NCBI RefSeq assembly: GCF_000428925.1
Contig: NZ_AUAW01000009.1
Span: forward strand, 1 to 64,000
DNA: 64,000 nt
Source: Furfurilactobacillus rossiae DSM 15814
GTDB taxonomy: Bacteria; Bacillota; Bacilli; Lactobacillales; Lactobacillaceae
Reading direction: 5' to 3'
Part shown: one piece after another, positions 27,983 to 37,736 of the stretch
Layout: every line of letters starts with the position of its first letter
Numbering within the stretch: position 1 is the stretch's first letter
The notes under the pieces: generated by a model
What the model was told of the DNA's origin: nothing
Database searches by the model: none
The model's input: only the letters and a program-made list of their open reading frames with translations
Position numbers and translations under genes: made by a program

Positions 27983-28255
27983 AGTATTGTTCAAAGCTTT
28001 CTGTTCAAGTTTCAAATGCAGCCGCCTAGTTACTGTGCTTACTGTTGACGGCCCCGTCGCTGAGATAGTGGACAATTTCTTTGAAATACCAGATACTCGT
28101 AGATTAAAAAATTGGTACAAGTCTATTCACATCAATGCTAATGTATAACTTAGCAATTACGATTTTATGTTGGTCTACAAACGCTGTGTTAATGCGGATG
28201 CAAGCATTCCTTGCTCGTCATTGAAGCAAGCTACTGGTACTTTTTAGGAGTGAAG

Positions 28256-28819
28256 ATGATGCAAACAAAAGGTGAAATTCTCTCGGCCAATTTAAAGAGG
28301 GCACGTAATCAATTACGGCTCACACAGTCTGAGGCTGCTAAACAACTAAATGTTTCACGTCAGGCTATTTCTAACTGGGAGACAGGGCGCAATCTGCCAG
28401 ATGTTTTATTGCTGCAACAAGTGGCAGACGTCTATCAAACGTCTGTTGACGCATTGATGAATGCTTCCGCAGTGACAACGATATCGGCTAAGTTCTCAAA
28501 AGTCTTGATCGTAATCGCAGAAACTATCTTGGTAACTAGTCGAATGACACAGTTATCCACAATTGCTGGTCTAAGAATGATGGATGGGTTGATTGTGATT
28601 GTGGCAATGTTGCTATTTATATTCAAGATTAGAAGAACGCGACTTGTTTCTGCAACGATACTGATAGGTGTGCTAAACCTTATTGCCGCGCGGAAGTCGC
28701 AGATCGACTTAAATTTTGGCATGCGATTTGCTTGTTTTGCAGCAGGCATTTTGCTGCTGTTACAAGCTATTATTAGTTTGACTAGGAGGATCACCGAGAA
28801 CCATCATTTTCAACATTGA
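28256..28819 (+). CDS. XRE-family regulator with C-terminal membrane segments
   Basis: About 187 residues. An N-terminal HTH (RARNQLRLTQSEAAKQLNVS then RQAISNWETGRNLPD) is followed by three or four hydrophobic stretches from residue 70 on. Membrane-bound XRE regulators of this kind are frequent in lactobacilli. The start is ATG 28256 or 28259 after AGGAG. It is followed 18 bases later by a DUF3923 gene, so the two form an operon. GCTAA/TTAGC inverted repeats near 28135-28156 may be its operator. Confidence 0.8.
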   Translation: MMQTKGEILSANLKRARNQLRLTQSEAAKQLNVSRQAISNWETGRNLPDVLLLQQVADVYQTSVDALMNASAVTTISAKFSKVLIVIAETILVTSRMTQLSTIAGLRMMDGLIVIVAMLLFIFKIRRTRLVSATILIGVLNLIAARKSQIDLNFGMRFACFAAGILLLLQAIISLTRRITENHHFQH

Positions 28820-28837
28820 TGTTCGGGGTGGTTAGCG

Positions 28838-29044
28838 ATGAAACGATTGTGGTGGTTGGTGACTATTATCTGGAGCTTTCTGTTTGGATGCGCAGTGGCA
28901 GTCGTCATGACACGTACGGTGGATGGGGCAGGTGTGACACAAACGCCTGCGTTGCGAATTTTCTCACTGGTAATCTTAGGGATAGTTGTTATTTTCGTTT
29001 GTGCCTGTCAATTGATTTGGTGGCTAATTATGCGCCGGCATTGA
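28838..29044 (+). CDS. DUF3923-type small membrane protein
   Basis: 68 residues with two membrane segments (WWLVTIIWSFLFGCAVAVVM and RIFSLVILGIVVIFVCAC) separated by TRTVDGAGVTQTPAL, the family signature loop. Function unknown. It pairs with the preceding membrane-bound XRE regulator, as often seen for this family. Confidence 0.75.
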   Translation: MKRLWWLVTIIWSFLFGCAVAVVMTRTVDGAGVTQTPALRIFSLVILGIVVIFVCACQLIWWLIMRRH

Positions 29045-29065
29045 GCCCTTAATTTAAACCAGCAC

Positions 29066-29098
29066 AAAAAGCCGCCCATCAGTTAAGATGGACGGTTT
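29066..29098. terminator. Bidirectional terminator
   Basis: CCGCCCATC pairs with GATGGACGG. Rightward it ends in GGTTTCT, leftward in GCTTTTTGTG, so it works better for the leftward transcript (the candidate ncRNA below). Confidence 0.7.
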
Positions 29099-29520
29099 CT
29101 CTGTCATCCGGTCATCGCAAACATCTCATGACGCTGTTGCCAAGTTGACCCTTGCTCACGGATTACTGCCGGTCACACACCGGCTGTTTAATTGTGCGAC
29201 CCCGCGGGAGTCACGTATATTGGTGGCGGATTCTAGGTTGCCGCCTGCCTGTTATCAGCTGATGAACAACTTCATCCAACTGACCCTGTGGTTCTTAGGA
29301 AGGAATCTTTCTAAGGCCAACGCTTTTTTCGTGGTCATGATTCACTCACTGGCCATTCGTCTAAGCATCTAATTGTAATGGGATGTTCGCTCCCTGGACG
29401 ATGTTTATCAGAACAATACCATTTCACGGTGAAGTGACTTCATGATGTCTAACACCAACCATTCGGACGCGTAGTCCAAACTGTGTTCTAAACTCATTAA
29501 AGGCCAACTTCCTTCCTCAC
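29099..29520 (-). ncRNA. Candidate large structured non-coding RNA
   Basis: No credible ORF lies here. On the minus strand an extended -10 (TGCTATACT) starts a transcript near 29520, and the terminator at 29066 ends it about 430 bases later. The stretch is dense in hairpins: GCCGGT/ACCGGC, GGCGG/CCGCC, GATGAA/TTCATC, GACTCCC/GGGGTC and GGAC/GTCC. It does not lead into any gene, so it is not a leader. I tested it by eye against RNase P, tmRNA and 6S landmarks and found none. A cre site overlaps the promoter. Confidence 0.45.
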
Positions 29521-29525
29521 TTAGA

Positions 29526-29557
29526 AGTATAGCAAATGTTTAATGAAAGCGCTACCA
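29526..29557 (-). promoter_or_regulatory. Promoter with overlapping cre (CcpA) site
   Basis: On the minus strand TGCTATACT is an extended -10 (TATACT at 29531-29526). TGAAAGCGCTACCA at 29544-29557 fits the cre consensus TGWAARCGYTWNCW at every position. It covers the -35 region, so CcpA would be expected to repress this promoter when good sugars are present. Confidence 0.6.
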
Positions 29558-29682
29558 TTATTTACTATTTTTGATATTAAAATTTAAATCGAACAAATGT
29601 TTGTCTATCTATTTCACCGAGAATCAGATTCGGGTAAAATGGACACAACAAGTTAGTTCCGCAGAAGAAAGGGGCAAAAAAC

Positions 29683-32600
29683 GTGTCATTAAACTTTATT
29701 TTGGGTCAGGCCAAATTTGATCATCGTCAGGAAATGATTGAGCAAATGCGTGTCTCCATGGCTGAACATCCAAAAGATCAATACTTCGTTTTGGTGCCTA
29801 ACCACATTAAGTTCAATGCTGAGGTTGGCGTTTTAAATGCGCTGAAAGAAGCCACGGATAAGACAAGCCAGTCACTTTATGCGAATGGCCAAATTCAAGT
29901 ATTTTCGTTCACTCGATTAGCTTGGTATTTTATGAAAAACGCGCCGACTTATCAACTACCACGCTTATCAAACGCTGGGTTAAGTATGCTAATTTATCAC
30001 ATTATTGCGCAACACCAGACTGAATTAACCGTTTTTGCCGGTGAACTTAACCAAACCGGTTTTATTAATCAGTTGGTTCGCCAATTTTCTGAGTTAAAGG
30101 TCGGTCAGGTTAGCGCGGCGGATTTGCAACATATTGCTGGTTCTTTGGAAACTAGTGAACAGGCAGATTTAGGCGGCAAACTACATGACTTGGCGATTGT
30201 ATACGAGGCATATACAGAGACCTTAAGCGGTAATTATGTCGATAATGCTGACCTAGTGAACCAGTTAACTGATTTTTTGGTGCAAGGCAATGAACTTAAA
30301 CACGCCCATATTTATTTAGACGGATACGCCACTTTTTCTGCACAAGAACAACAATTAGTCACCGTAATGATGAAACAGGCTGCTTCGGTCACCGTTTCGC
30401 TGGTTATGCAGCACGCCCCGAAACAAACGCCTGAATTGGGTGACCTATTTTATGAACCGTCATTAACGTATTTGAAACTAGTTCAGTTAGCTCGTGAAAA
30501 TCAGGTTCAGATTCAGCTAGATACGACTGCTAAGAAATTGCGGGTAAGCACTGAATTAGCTAAGTTAGACGACTTTTGGGTCGCCAGTGTTCCCGCTAAG
30601 CGCCTGCCGGTTGATCAACTCTCAGCACAAACGAATTTACGTGTGTTCACTGCTGAAACACGTTTGGACGAACTCAACCAAGTTGCCCGCCAAATTCGAA
30701 CGATGGTTGCCCAACAGCCTGAACGGTATCATTATCGTGACTTTTTAGTGTTGAGCCGACATTTAGCACCGTATGAAAACTTTGTTGGTCCAGTGTTTGA
30801 TCAGATGGAAATTCCTTATTTCGATGATTCAGACAAACCGATGGACAAGCATCCACTGATTGAATTAATCAGTGCTCTATTTGACGTACGTGCCCATTAT
30901 TACCGTTATCAAGATGTGATGCGGTTGTTAAAAACGGAGCTGTTAATTCCCCGTACATCGGGGCAGGCAATGTCAGTCAAAGATTTTCGACAAGCGTTGT
31001 CGCTAACGGAAAATTGGGTATTGAAAACCGGTATTGAGGGCTCTCGTTGGGTTGAAAAAGAAGATTGGACGTATTGGCGTTTACAACATGTCGATGATGA
31101 GACCCTAACGGAAGCAGACGTTGAGGTTCAACGTCAAATAAACGTTATTCACCATTTCATTGGGACCGTCTTGCCGCCATTTTTCAAACAATTAGATAAG
31201 GCCAATAATGGCACCGAGGCAGCCAAAATTTTGTATCAGTTTTTAGCTGATAATGGGGTGATCGACTGCCTGAATTCCTGGCGGGTAACGGCTACTGACA
31301 ACGGAGATTTAGATCGCGCAAGCCGCAATGAGCAGGCATGGAATACATTTACCGGCATTTTGGACGAGTATGTAAGTCTGTTAGGAGAGACTGCTGATTT
31401 TGATATCGATGAATTTGCTGCGTTGCTGTTGAATGGATTCGAAGGCACCAATTATACGCAAATTCCGGCAACCTTAGACCAGGTGACGATTTCAGAAACG
31501 GGAATTGTCCAGCTAAATGATTATCAGGTTGTTTTCTTAATCGGGGCCACTGATGATGTTATGCCAGATCAGGTTGCTGAAAGCAGTATTTTAACCGATG
31601 GTGATCGAGATCGATTAGCCCCTAAACTCGCAGATAATCAATTTTTAACGTTAAGCGCGGGTACACGAATGACGTTTGATTCATATATTAACTACATGGG
31701 ATTTCTGACAGGCTGCCAGCAGCTGATCTTATCTTATCCGCAAGGGGGGACTGACGAGAACGGTCTTCAACCATCACGCTACGTCACGAGCATTGTGAAC
31801 CACTTTCAGTTGCCTGTTGTTACTTACACCGCCACTCCAAATGTGGCAACGCAACAAGCTAGTGCACTGCAACCGTTTATTGGGTCGCCACGATTCGCAC
31901 TGACTAATTTGATTAAGGTTAGTTATCAAGCCAAAGAGACCCAATTGCCGTTGCCAAAGCCATGGGTGTTCGTGTACCGCTGGTTGAGATTGTCCTCCGT
32001 TAAGACGTTAACGGATCAATTATTAGCGGGAATAGACTACCGAAATACGCCACAACCACTACGGCCCGATATTGTACAAGGACTTTATGGTGATCAGTTA
32101 AATACTTCCATTTCACAGCTTGAGACATTCTATAGAAATCAGTATGAGTACTTTCTTAAGTTTGGGCTACGTTTAAATGAACGAGATGAATTCGAATTAT
32201 CTGCCGCTAGCACTGGAGAGTACTTTCATATGGCGCTGGATCAGCTGATGAAATTAGTGGTCAGTCGGCAACTAGATTTAAGTCAGCTGAGTGAATCTGC
32301 CATCAATGATCTTGTAAGTGAAGTGATGCCAATGGTCAATGACCAACCGCAGTTTGCCATTTTAAACAGTTCTCACCGAATGGGATATATTCGCAATCAG
32401 TTAATTGAAACCATCAAACGGATGGCGACGATTATCGGGCAACAACAGCAAATTACGCCGATGCGAACATTAGCTACGGAAGTATTGTTCGGCCATGTTG
32501 GGGCGGATTCTGGAATGCCGGCTCTGTCATTCAAACTGCATGGGAATCGCCACATTAACGTACGTGGGAAAATAGACCGGGTTGATGGGATGAATGTTGG

Positions 32601-33291
32601 CAGTAAAGAATACTTGAGTGTTGTGGATTATAAATCCGGACGACGTACATTTGATTTTGAACAAGCCTATTATGGGTTATCAATGCAGATGTTGACGTAC
32701 CTTGACGCCCTTCGCCAAGATGCCGATTCAGTGAGCCCCAGTCAGTTAAACTCGTTAGCAGGAGCTTTATACTTACACATTCAAAGTGCAGGTATTTCGC
32801 TAAATAAACTGGGTAAGGGTAAGCGTTTGGACCTAAATGACTTGGCATCTATCAGTGATGCCTTGCTGTCAGCTCACAAATACCAGGGTGTGCTAGTTGC
32901 TGATCCTGTAATTCTGACGAATTTAGATCAGGACATTGCAGATGGTGGTCACTCAAAGGTTTATCCACTGGCTCTAAAAAAAGATAAAACATTGTCCGCG
33001 ACGGCTAAGACGGTCATTACTGCTGAACAACTGAATGATTTATTGTCATACGAGGAACAACTCATTGTTAACGCAGGCAATCAGATTTTCGCCGGATCGG
33101 ATAAGCTCAATCCATTCCAAAACGCGCGCAAACAGACGGGGTTGCAGTATTCACCATACACCGCGGTTATGCGATTTGACGCAATGCTACCCGAAAACCG
33201 CTATCACGTGTTGGATAAGTTAACACCAGCAGATGTCCTTCATCGGATTGATCCAAAGCAACAGGAGGCTGATAGAGATGGCAACAACTAA
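29683..33291 (+). CDS. rexB: ATP-dependent exonuclease subunit RexB (AddB-type)
   Basis: 1202 residues. With RexA it forms the double-strand-break end-processing helicase-nuclease. The C-terminal nuclease core is visible (VVDYKSGRRTFDF, about residue 980). The N-terminal position where AddB has a Walker A loop reads FILGQAKFDHR, so it is lost, and the cysteines that bind an iron-sulfur cluster in AddB are missing (LETFYRNQYEYFLKFG; RKQTGLQYSPYTAVMRFD). Both losses are typical of RexB. GTG start after AAGGGGC. It overlaps rexA by 14 bases. Confidence 0.92.
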   Translation: MSLNFILGQAKFDHRQEMIEQMRVSMAEHPKDQYFVLVPNHIKFNAEVGVLNALKEATDKTSQSLYANGQIQVFSFTRLAWYFMKNAPTYQLPRLSNAGLSMLIYHIIAQHQTELTVFAGELNQTGFINQLVRQFSELKVGQVSAADLQHIAGSLETSEQADLGGKLHDLAIVYEAYTETLSGNYVDNADLVNQLTDFLVQGNELKHAHIYLDGYATFSAQEQQLVTVMMKQAASVTVSLVMQHAPKQTPELGDLFYEPSLTYLKLVQLARENQVQIQLDTTAKKLRVSTELAKLDDFWVASVPAKRLPVDQLSAQTNLRVFTAETRLDELNQVARQIRTMVAQQPERYHYRDFLVLSRHLAPYENFVGPVFDQMEIPYFDDSDKPMDKHPLIELISALFDVRAHYYRYQDVMRLLKTELLIPRTSGQAMSVKDFRQALSLTENWVLKTGIEGSRWVEKEDWTYWRLQHVDDETLTEADVEVQRQINVIHHFIGTVLPPFFKQLDKANNGTEAAKILYQFLADNGVIDCLNSWRVTATDNGDLDRASRNEQAWNTFTGILDEYVSLLGETADFDIDEFAALLLNGFEGTNYTQIPATLDQVTISETGIVQLNDYQVVFLIGATDDVMPDQVAESSILTDGDRDRLAPKLADNQFLTLSAGTRMTFDSYINYMGFLTGCQQLILSYPQGGTDENGLQPSRYVTSIVNHFQLPVVTYTATPNVATQQASALQPFIGSPRFALTNLIKVSYQAKETQLPLPKPWVFVYRWLRLSSVKTLTDQLLAGIDYRNTPQPLRPDIVQGLYGDQLNTSISQLETFYRNQYEYFLKFGLRLNERDEFELSAASTGEYFHMALDQLMKLVVSRQLDLSQLSESAINDLVSEVMPMVNDQPQFAILNSSHRMGYIRNQLIETIKRMATIIGQQQQITPMRTLATEVLFGHVGADSGMPALSFKLHGNRHINVRGKIDRVDGMNVGSKEYLSVVDYKSGRRTFDFEQAYYGLSMQMLTYLDALRQDADSVSPSQLNSLAGALYLHIQSAGISLNKLGKGKRLDLNDLASISDALLSAHKYQGVLVADPVILTNLDQDIADGGHSKVYPLALKKDKTLSATAKTVITAEQLNDLLSYEEQLIVNAGNQIFAGSDKLNPFQNARKQTGLQYSPYTAVMRFDAMLPENRYHVLDKLTPADVLHRIDPKQQEADRDGNN

Positions 33292-36200
33292 GTTAAATTT
33301 CACACCGGCTCAGGACGCCGCCATCCATCATGCCGGCCACAATGTTTTAGTTTCAGCTTCGGCTGGTTCTGGGAAAACGCGGGTATTGGTCGAACGTGTG
33401 ATTACCAAATTGTTGGATGAGAGTAATGATACAGATATTACCAATTTACTAGTGGTGACGTTTACTAATGCAGCAGCTAAAGAAATGCGTGACCGTATTC
33501 AAACCACATTAAGGCGTGAAATAAATAAAACTGACGGCGAGGATGCCGACAGTAACAAACGTCGCCGTCAGTTGTTGCATCAGTTAAATCTTCTTGGCAG
33601 CGCCGATATTAGCACCCTAGACGCATTTTGTTTGCGACTGGTTCAGAAATACTATTATGTCATTAAACTTGATCCAGTTTTCCGTCAGCTGGCCGATGAA
33701 ACGGAAGCCCAGTTACTGAAAGAAGATGTTTGGGGGGATTTGCGTGAAACCTTATACGCCAACGATAATAATGGCCGATTTGCTGAGCTAACTCGTAATT
33801 TTTCTAACGATCGTGATGATGAGGGATTACAGGACCTAGTCTTTAGACTCGCCACGTTTGCCACTGCTAAAGCTAAGCCAGATGCGTGGCTGAAGAGTTT
33901 AGTCAATCAGTACAAATTATCAGATGGTAGTCTTTGGGAAAGTGATTTAGCACAGCAATACATTCAGCCGAGTGTGGCCAGCGCAATTCAACAGTGTTTG
34001 GCAGATATTCAAACGGCTAATAACATTGTTGCTGGTTTCTCAAGTGATGACTATATTGCCAAGTGGCAGAAAGTCCTAGCACCCTTAACCGATCGGTTTA
34101 CAAAGTTGCAAGATGAATTAACGGCGACAAACTGGGATTCATTGCGAGATGAATTGGCTAGTGTTGACACTGGTCGGGCACCTGGATTGAGAAAATTAGA
34201 AGCCGATGATCAACGCGTTCATGATCAGTTAAAAACGTTACGAGGTGGTTTAAAAAAGCGCCTAGAACAGCTAATTGATCGTTACTTTGTTTTAAGCGAA
34301 GCTGACATTAAAGAGGTTAACCAGCATGCGAGTGAATTAGTTGCGCAACTTGCTGACGTGGTAAAGCAGTTTATGTCAGCCTTTGCAGCTGCAAAACGTC
34401 AACGACACTTAGTTGACTTTGGTGACCTAGAACATTTTGCGTATCAAATTTTGCAAGATGACAGTGTCCATCAAGAAATTACGAAAAAGTATCATGAAGT
34501 ACTTGTTGATGAATACCAAGATATCAATGAGCTGCAAGAATCGATTTTGCAATCAGTGGCTAACCAGACGGCTGGTCATGGAAACATGTTCATGGTGGGC
34601 GATATGAAGCAGTCAATTTATCGCTTTCGTTTGGCTGATCCAACGTTATTTTTGAAAAAATATAATACATTTGATACTCATGATCAATTGGCCCAAAAGC
34701 CGAATAGCGATGGTGAACGGATTATTCTGGCTGATAATTTTCGTTCGATGAAGAACGTTGATGCTTTTACAAATTTGATTTTTTCACAGTTAATGGATGA
34801 ATCCCTTGGCGAAATGAATTATGCCGGGGATGCTGAATTGCAATATGGACCAAAGGATTATCCGGAGAAGGATGTTCCAAAAACGCAGGTTATGATTTAC
34901 GAGAGCGGCACTGACGATGATTCTACGGACAGCGCTGATGACGAAGAGGATGTCACTGATGCTTTGGCCATTAATGATCGCGCAGAAGGTCAAATCGTGA
35001 TGGTAGCGGCTAAAATTCGTGATATGGTAGCCGAAAAGACACAAATTTTTGATCGCCAGCAAGGCACCAATCGGGACATGACGTATGGTGATGTCGCATT
35101 ACTGGTCCCAACTCGTAACAACAACCTGTTACTTCAAGAGCAATTTGCCAAGCTGGGGGTTCCCATAGAAGTCCGCGATACAGCGAATTATTTTCAAACA
35201 ACTGAAATTCAAATTATGATGGCACTTTTACGAATTATTGATAACCCTTACCAGGACATTCCGTTAGCAGCTGTTTTGCGTTCTCCGATTGTCGGTTTAA
35301 ATGAAAATGAATTAGCCTACCTACGCATTCAAAATAAAACAAGTGATTACTACCAAGCTCTGCTGGATTTTGAACAACGTGTCCAATCAGAACCTGATAA
35401 GATTGGTGATTTCGGTCAGCGTGTCCACGAACGTTTGCACCGCTTTTTAAAGCAGTTAGATCACTTTAGAGATATTGCTCGTCAGAACCAGTTGGTAACA
35501 TTAATCTGGACCATCTATCAAGATACTGGCTTCCTTGACTATGTGGCTGGAATGCCAGGTGGACAACAACGGGCAAGTAACTTACACGCGCTATACGCAC
35601 GGGCAGCTGATTACGAAAACAGCAGCTTTAAGGGTGTTTTCCAGTTTGTTCACTTCATTACGGAAATGCAAAAACGCGATAAGGATTTGGCTGAGGTTAA
35701 TACGGCAAGCAATGACAACGCAGTTTCAGTAATGACAATCCATGGTAGCAAGGGGTTAGAGTTTCCAGTGGTATTTGTCATGGACGCGTCCCACGGCTTC
35801 AATCTATCGGACCAGCGGAGTGCGGTGGTGTTGGACGACCATCTTGGCATTGGAATCACGTGGTACGATCAAAGTCGTCATTTGAAGATAGATACACTGC
35901 AGAAAAAATTGGTTGCCAGCGAGTCACTCAAAAAGACTTTATCTGAGGAAATGCGGGTGCTATACGTTGCTCTAACACGAGCACAACAACGTTTGTTCGT
36001 GGTTGGCACATATAAAGATCAGGATGACCTATTAAAGCATTGGCAAAAATCCGCTAACAATGCGGCCTTAACATTAAACACGACATTAAGATCGGAAACT
36101 AAGAACTTCATGGATTGGATTGGGATGGCCCTTTTACGTTTGCCGTCAGTGGCCAAACAATTAGGAGTGGATGATTTTGTGATTCCGTTGTCGTCTGAGG

Positions 36201-37123
36201 TTGTGAACGAAACGCGAGCGGACAGCTTCGAACTTGTCTTAAAAACGAAGGCTGATTTAGAGGCCGCCGGCATTTTACAAGTCGCGGATGCCGAACAACA
36301 AACCTACTTAGATGAATTACGTGAAACGGCCAAACAAACCAAGTTTGGCGACCTTAACGTTGATGCGTTAGAGCAGGTATTGTCTTTTAGTTATGCAAAC
36401 GAAGCCGCAACGAAAACGACTGCTTACCAATCTGTCTCAGAATTGAAGCGATTGTTCGAGGAACCCGATCAGAATCAGTTCGGTACTTTGGAAATAGACG
36501 ATCAAGACAAGGCACGGTCACGTGTCACTAACAACGAATTGAGAACACCACAGTTTATGCAAACGGTCGCGGCGCCGAAACCTACTGAGATTGGAACGGC
36601 GACCCATCTAGTTCTGCAGGAAGTAGACATAAGCGCTGGTCAACCAAGCCCCGAAGACTTGCAGAATCTTGTTAATCAACTGGTTAAAGATCATGTGTTG
36701 ACTGATGCGGTGGCTTTGAAAATCAACTTGTCGCAGATTGAAAGCTTCTTTCACAGTGATTTAGGCAAGCAAGTGATTGAACATGCGAATGAGGTTCATC
36801 GTGAAGCGGCCTTTTCTTTGCTAATACCTGCTTATCAGTTATATCAGGGCATTCATCAGCCAGAAGATGAGACGAAGGCAGAGCAAGTGCTCATTCACGG
36901 AATTATCGATGGTTATTATATCAAGGATGACGAGGTCACGTTATTTGATTACAAGACTGATTATATTGACCCTGCGCATCAGGATGAGGGGCTCAAAAAG
37001 TTAGTTGAGCGTTACCGAGGTCAACTGAACCTTTACGCCGCTGCGCTGACAAACATGACTGGATTACCTGTAACGCACAAAATTCTTTACGCGTTAGATG
37101 CCAGTCGACCGATTGAAATATAA
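33278..37123 (+). CDS. rexA: ATP-dependent helicase/nuclease subunit RexA (AddA-type)
   Basis: 1281 residues. UvrD-like helicase: Walker A SASAGSGKTRVLVERV near residue 25, Walker B VDEYQDINELQ, motif V region TIHGSKGLEFPVVF, motif VI VALTRAQQRL. The C-terminal RecB-type nuclease has LFDYKTDYID. It is the motor subunit, unwinding and cutting DNA ends until a Chi-like site is met. The start is ATG 33278 with AGGAGG inside the rexB end; codons upstream lack an RBS. Confidence 0.94.
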   Translation: MATTKLNFTPAQDAAIHHAGHNVLVSASAGSGKTRVLVERVITKLLDESNDTDITNLLVVTFTNAAAKEMRDRIQTTLRREINKTDGEDADSNKRRRQLLHQLNLLGSADISTLDAFCLRLVQKYYYVIKLDPVFRQLADETEAQLLKEDVWGDLRETLYANDNNGRFAELTRNFSNDRDDEGLQDLVFRLATFATAKAKPDAWLKSLVNQYKLSDGSLWESDLAQQYIQPSVASAIQQCLADIQTANNIVAGFSSDDYIAKWQKVLAPLTDRFTKLQDELTATNWDSLRDELASVDTGRAPGLRKLEADDQRVHDQLKTLRGGLKKRLEQLIDRYFVLSEADIKEVNQHASELVAQLADVVKQFMSAFAAAKRQRHLVDFGDLEHFAYQILQDDSVHQEITKKYHEVLVDEYQDINELQESILQSVANQTAGHGNMFMVGDMKQSIYRFRLADPTLFLKKYNTFDTHDQLAQKPNSDGERIILADNFRSMKNVDAFTNLIFSQLMDESLGEMNYAGDAELQYGPKDYPEKDVPKTQVMIYESGTDDDSTDSADDEEDVTDALAINDRAEGQIVMVAAKIRDMVAEKTQIFDRQQGTNRDMTYGDVALLVPTRNNNLLLQEQFAKLGVPIEVRDTANYFQTTEIQIMMALLRIIDNPYQDIPLAAVLRSPIVGLNENELAYLRIQNKTSDYYQALLDFEQRVQSEPDKIGDFGQRVHERLHRFLKQLDHFRDIARQNQLVTLIWTIYQDTGFLDYVAGMPGGQQRASNLHALYARAADYENSSFKGVFQFVHFITEMQKRDKDLAEVNTASNDNAVSVMTIHGSKGLEFPVVFVMDASHGFNLSDQRSAVVLDDHLGIGITWYDQSRHLKIDTLQKKLVASESLKKTLSEEMRVLYVALTRAQQRLFVVGTYKDQDDLLKHWQKSANNAALTLNTTLRSETKNFMDWIGMALLRLPSVAKQLGVDDFVIPLSSEVVNETRADSFELVLKTKADLEAAGILQVADAEQQTYLDELRETAKQTKFGDLNVDALEQVLSFSYANEAATKTTAYQSVSELKRLFEEPDQNQFGTLEIDDQDKARSRVTNNELRTPQFMQTVAAPKPTEIGTATHLVLQEVDISAGQPSPEDLQNLVNQLVKDHVLTDAVALKINLSQIESFFHSDLGKQVIEHANEVHREAAFSLLIPAYQLYQGIHQPEDETKAEQVLIHGIIDGYYIKDDEVTLFDYKTDYIDPAHQDEGLKKLVERYRGQLNLYAAALTNMTGLPVTHKILYALDASRPIEI

Positions 37124-37125
37124 AT

Positions 37126-37193
37126 AAAAAAATGATTTTCTTGATGACTTACACGTTAACTCGCGTGAGCACAGAAGAAAATCAGTTTTTTTA
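37126..37193. terminator. Bidirectional terminator between rexA and the DUF1836 gene
   Basis: AAAAATGATTTTCTT pairs with AAGAAAATCAGTTTTT, with an inner CTTACACG/CGTGAG hairpin. A/T runs flank both sides. Confidence 0.8.
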
Positions 37194-37712
37194 TTGTTGA
37201 TTAGCATCAATTACACGATGCAGAGCCTTTTTAGCGGAAAGCCAAAATAGAAAGGCTTCCAGTGCGTCATAACGAATAACCTCTGCCGCAGACATTTCTT
37301 GCTGTTGCTGTTCGGCCAGACGAAAATGTTTGAAAGAGTCGTTAGCAGCTTCTTGATTAAACAGTGTTATGAAGTGATCGTAACTTTTTTGCGGTGACTC
37401 ATTGTCGATGATGTATTGAAGGGCAACTCTAAGCTCTTCGAGCGAAAAAATGTTTTTTAAGAGACCAACAATGATAGCACCTGCCAAATGAATCTTATGA
37501 TAGCTTTTTTTGTCGGGTGCGACTAAAACGTCGGCCTTAAAGTAATTATGCATCATTGTTTTAGTCACTATATCACCAGTAATGGGCCTTAAATACCCAT
37601 TTGTGAGTTCAATCAGCTGGTCAAGATGAAGGTCGAATCCAGGCAGGTCTGACCAATGTGGCAGAATCATCAAATTATTATTTTCGAATGATTGATTCAG
37701 TGGCTTTGACAT
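37191..37712 (-). CDS. DUF1836 domain protein
   Basis: 173 residues. The DUF1836 pattern is seen from residue 40 on: GYLRPITGDIVTKTMMHNYF, then KKSYHKIHLAGAIIVGLLKN and FSLEELRVAL. The first part looks like a MerR-like DNA-binding fold. Function not established. It sits 24 bases downstream of degV on the same strand and is likely co-transcribed. Confidence 0.8.
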   Translation of the reverse strand: MSKPLNQSFENNNLMILPHWSDLPGFDLHLDQLIELTNGYLRPITGDIVTKTMMHNYFKADVLVAPDKKSYHKIHLAGAIIVGLLKNIFSLEELRVALQYIIDNESPQKSYDHFITLFNQEAANDSFKHFRLAEQQQQEMSAAEVIRYDALEAFLFWLSAKKALHRVIDANQQ

Positions 37713-37736
37713 ATTAATGGGGTGTCCTTTCTGACA

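Noticed and set aside
29099-29520. RNase P RNA, tmRNA or 6S RNA
   Set aside because: The conserved RNase P core, tmRNA ends and tag codons, and 6S layout are not found on either strand, so only an unnamed candidate ncRNA is reported.
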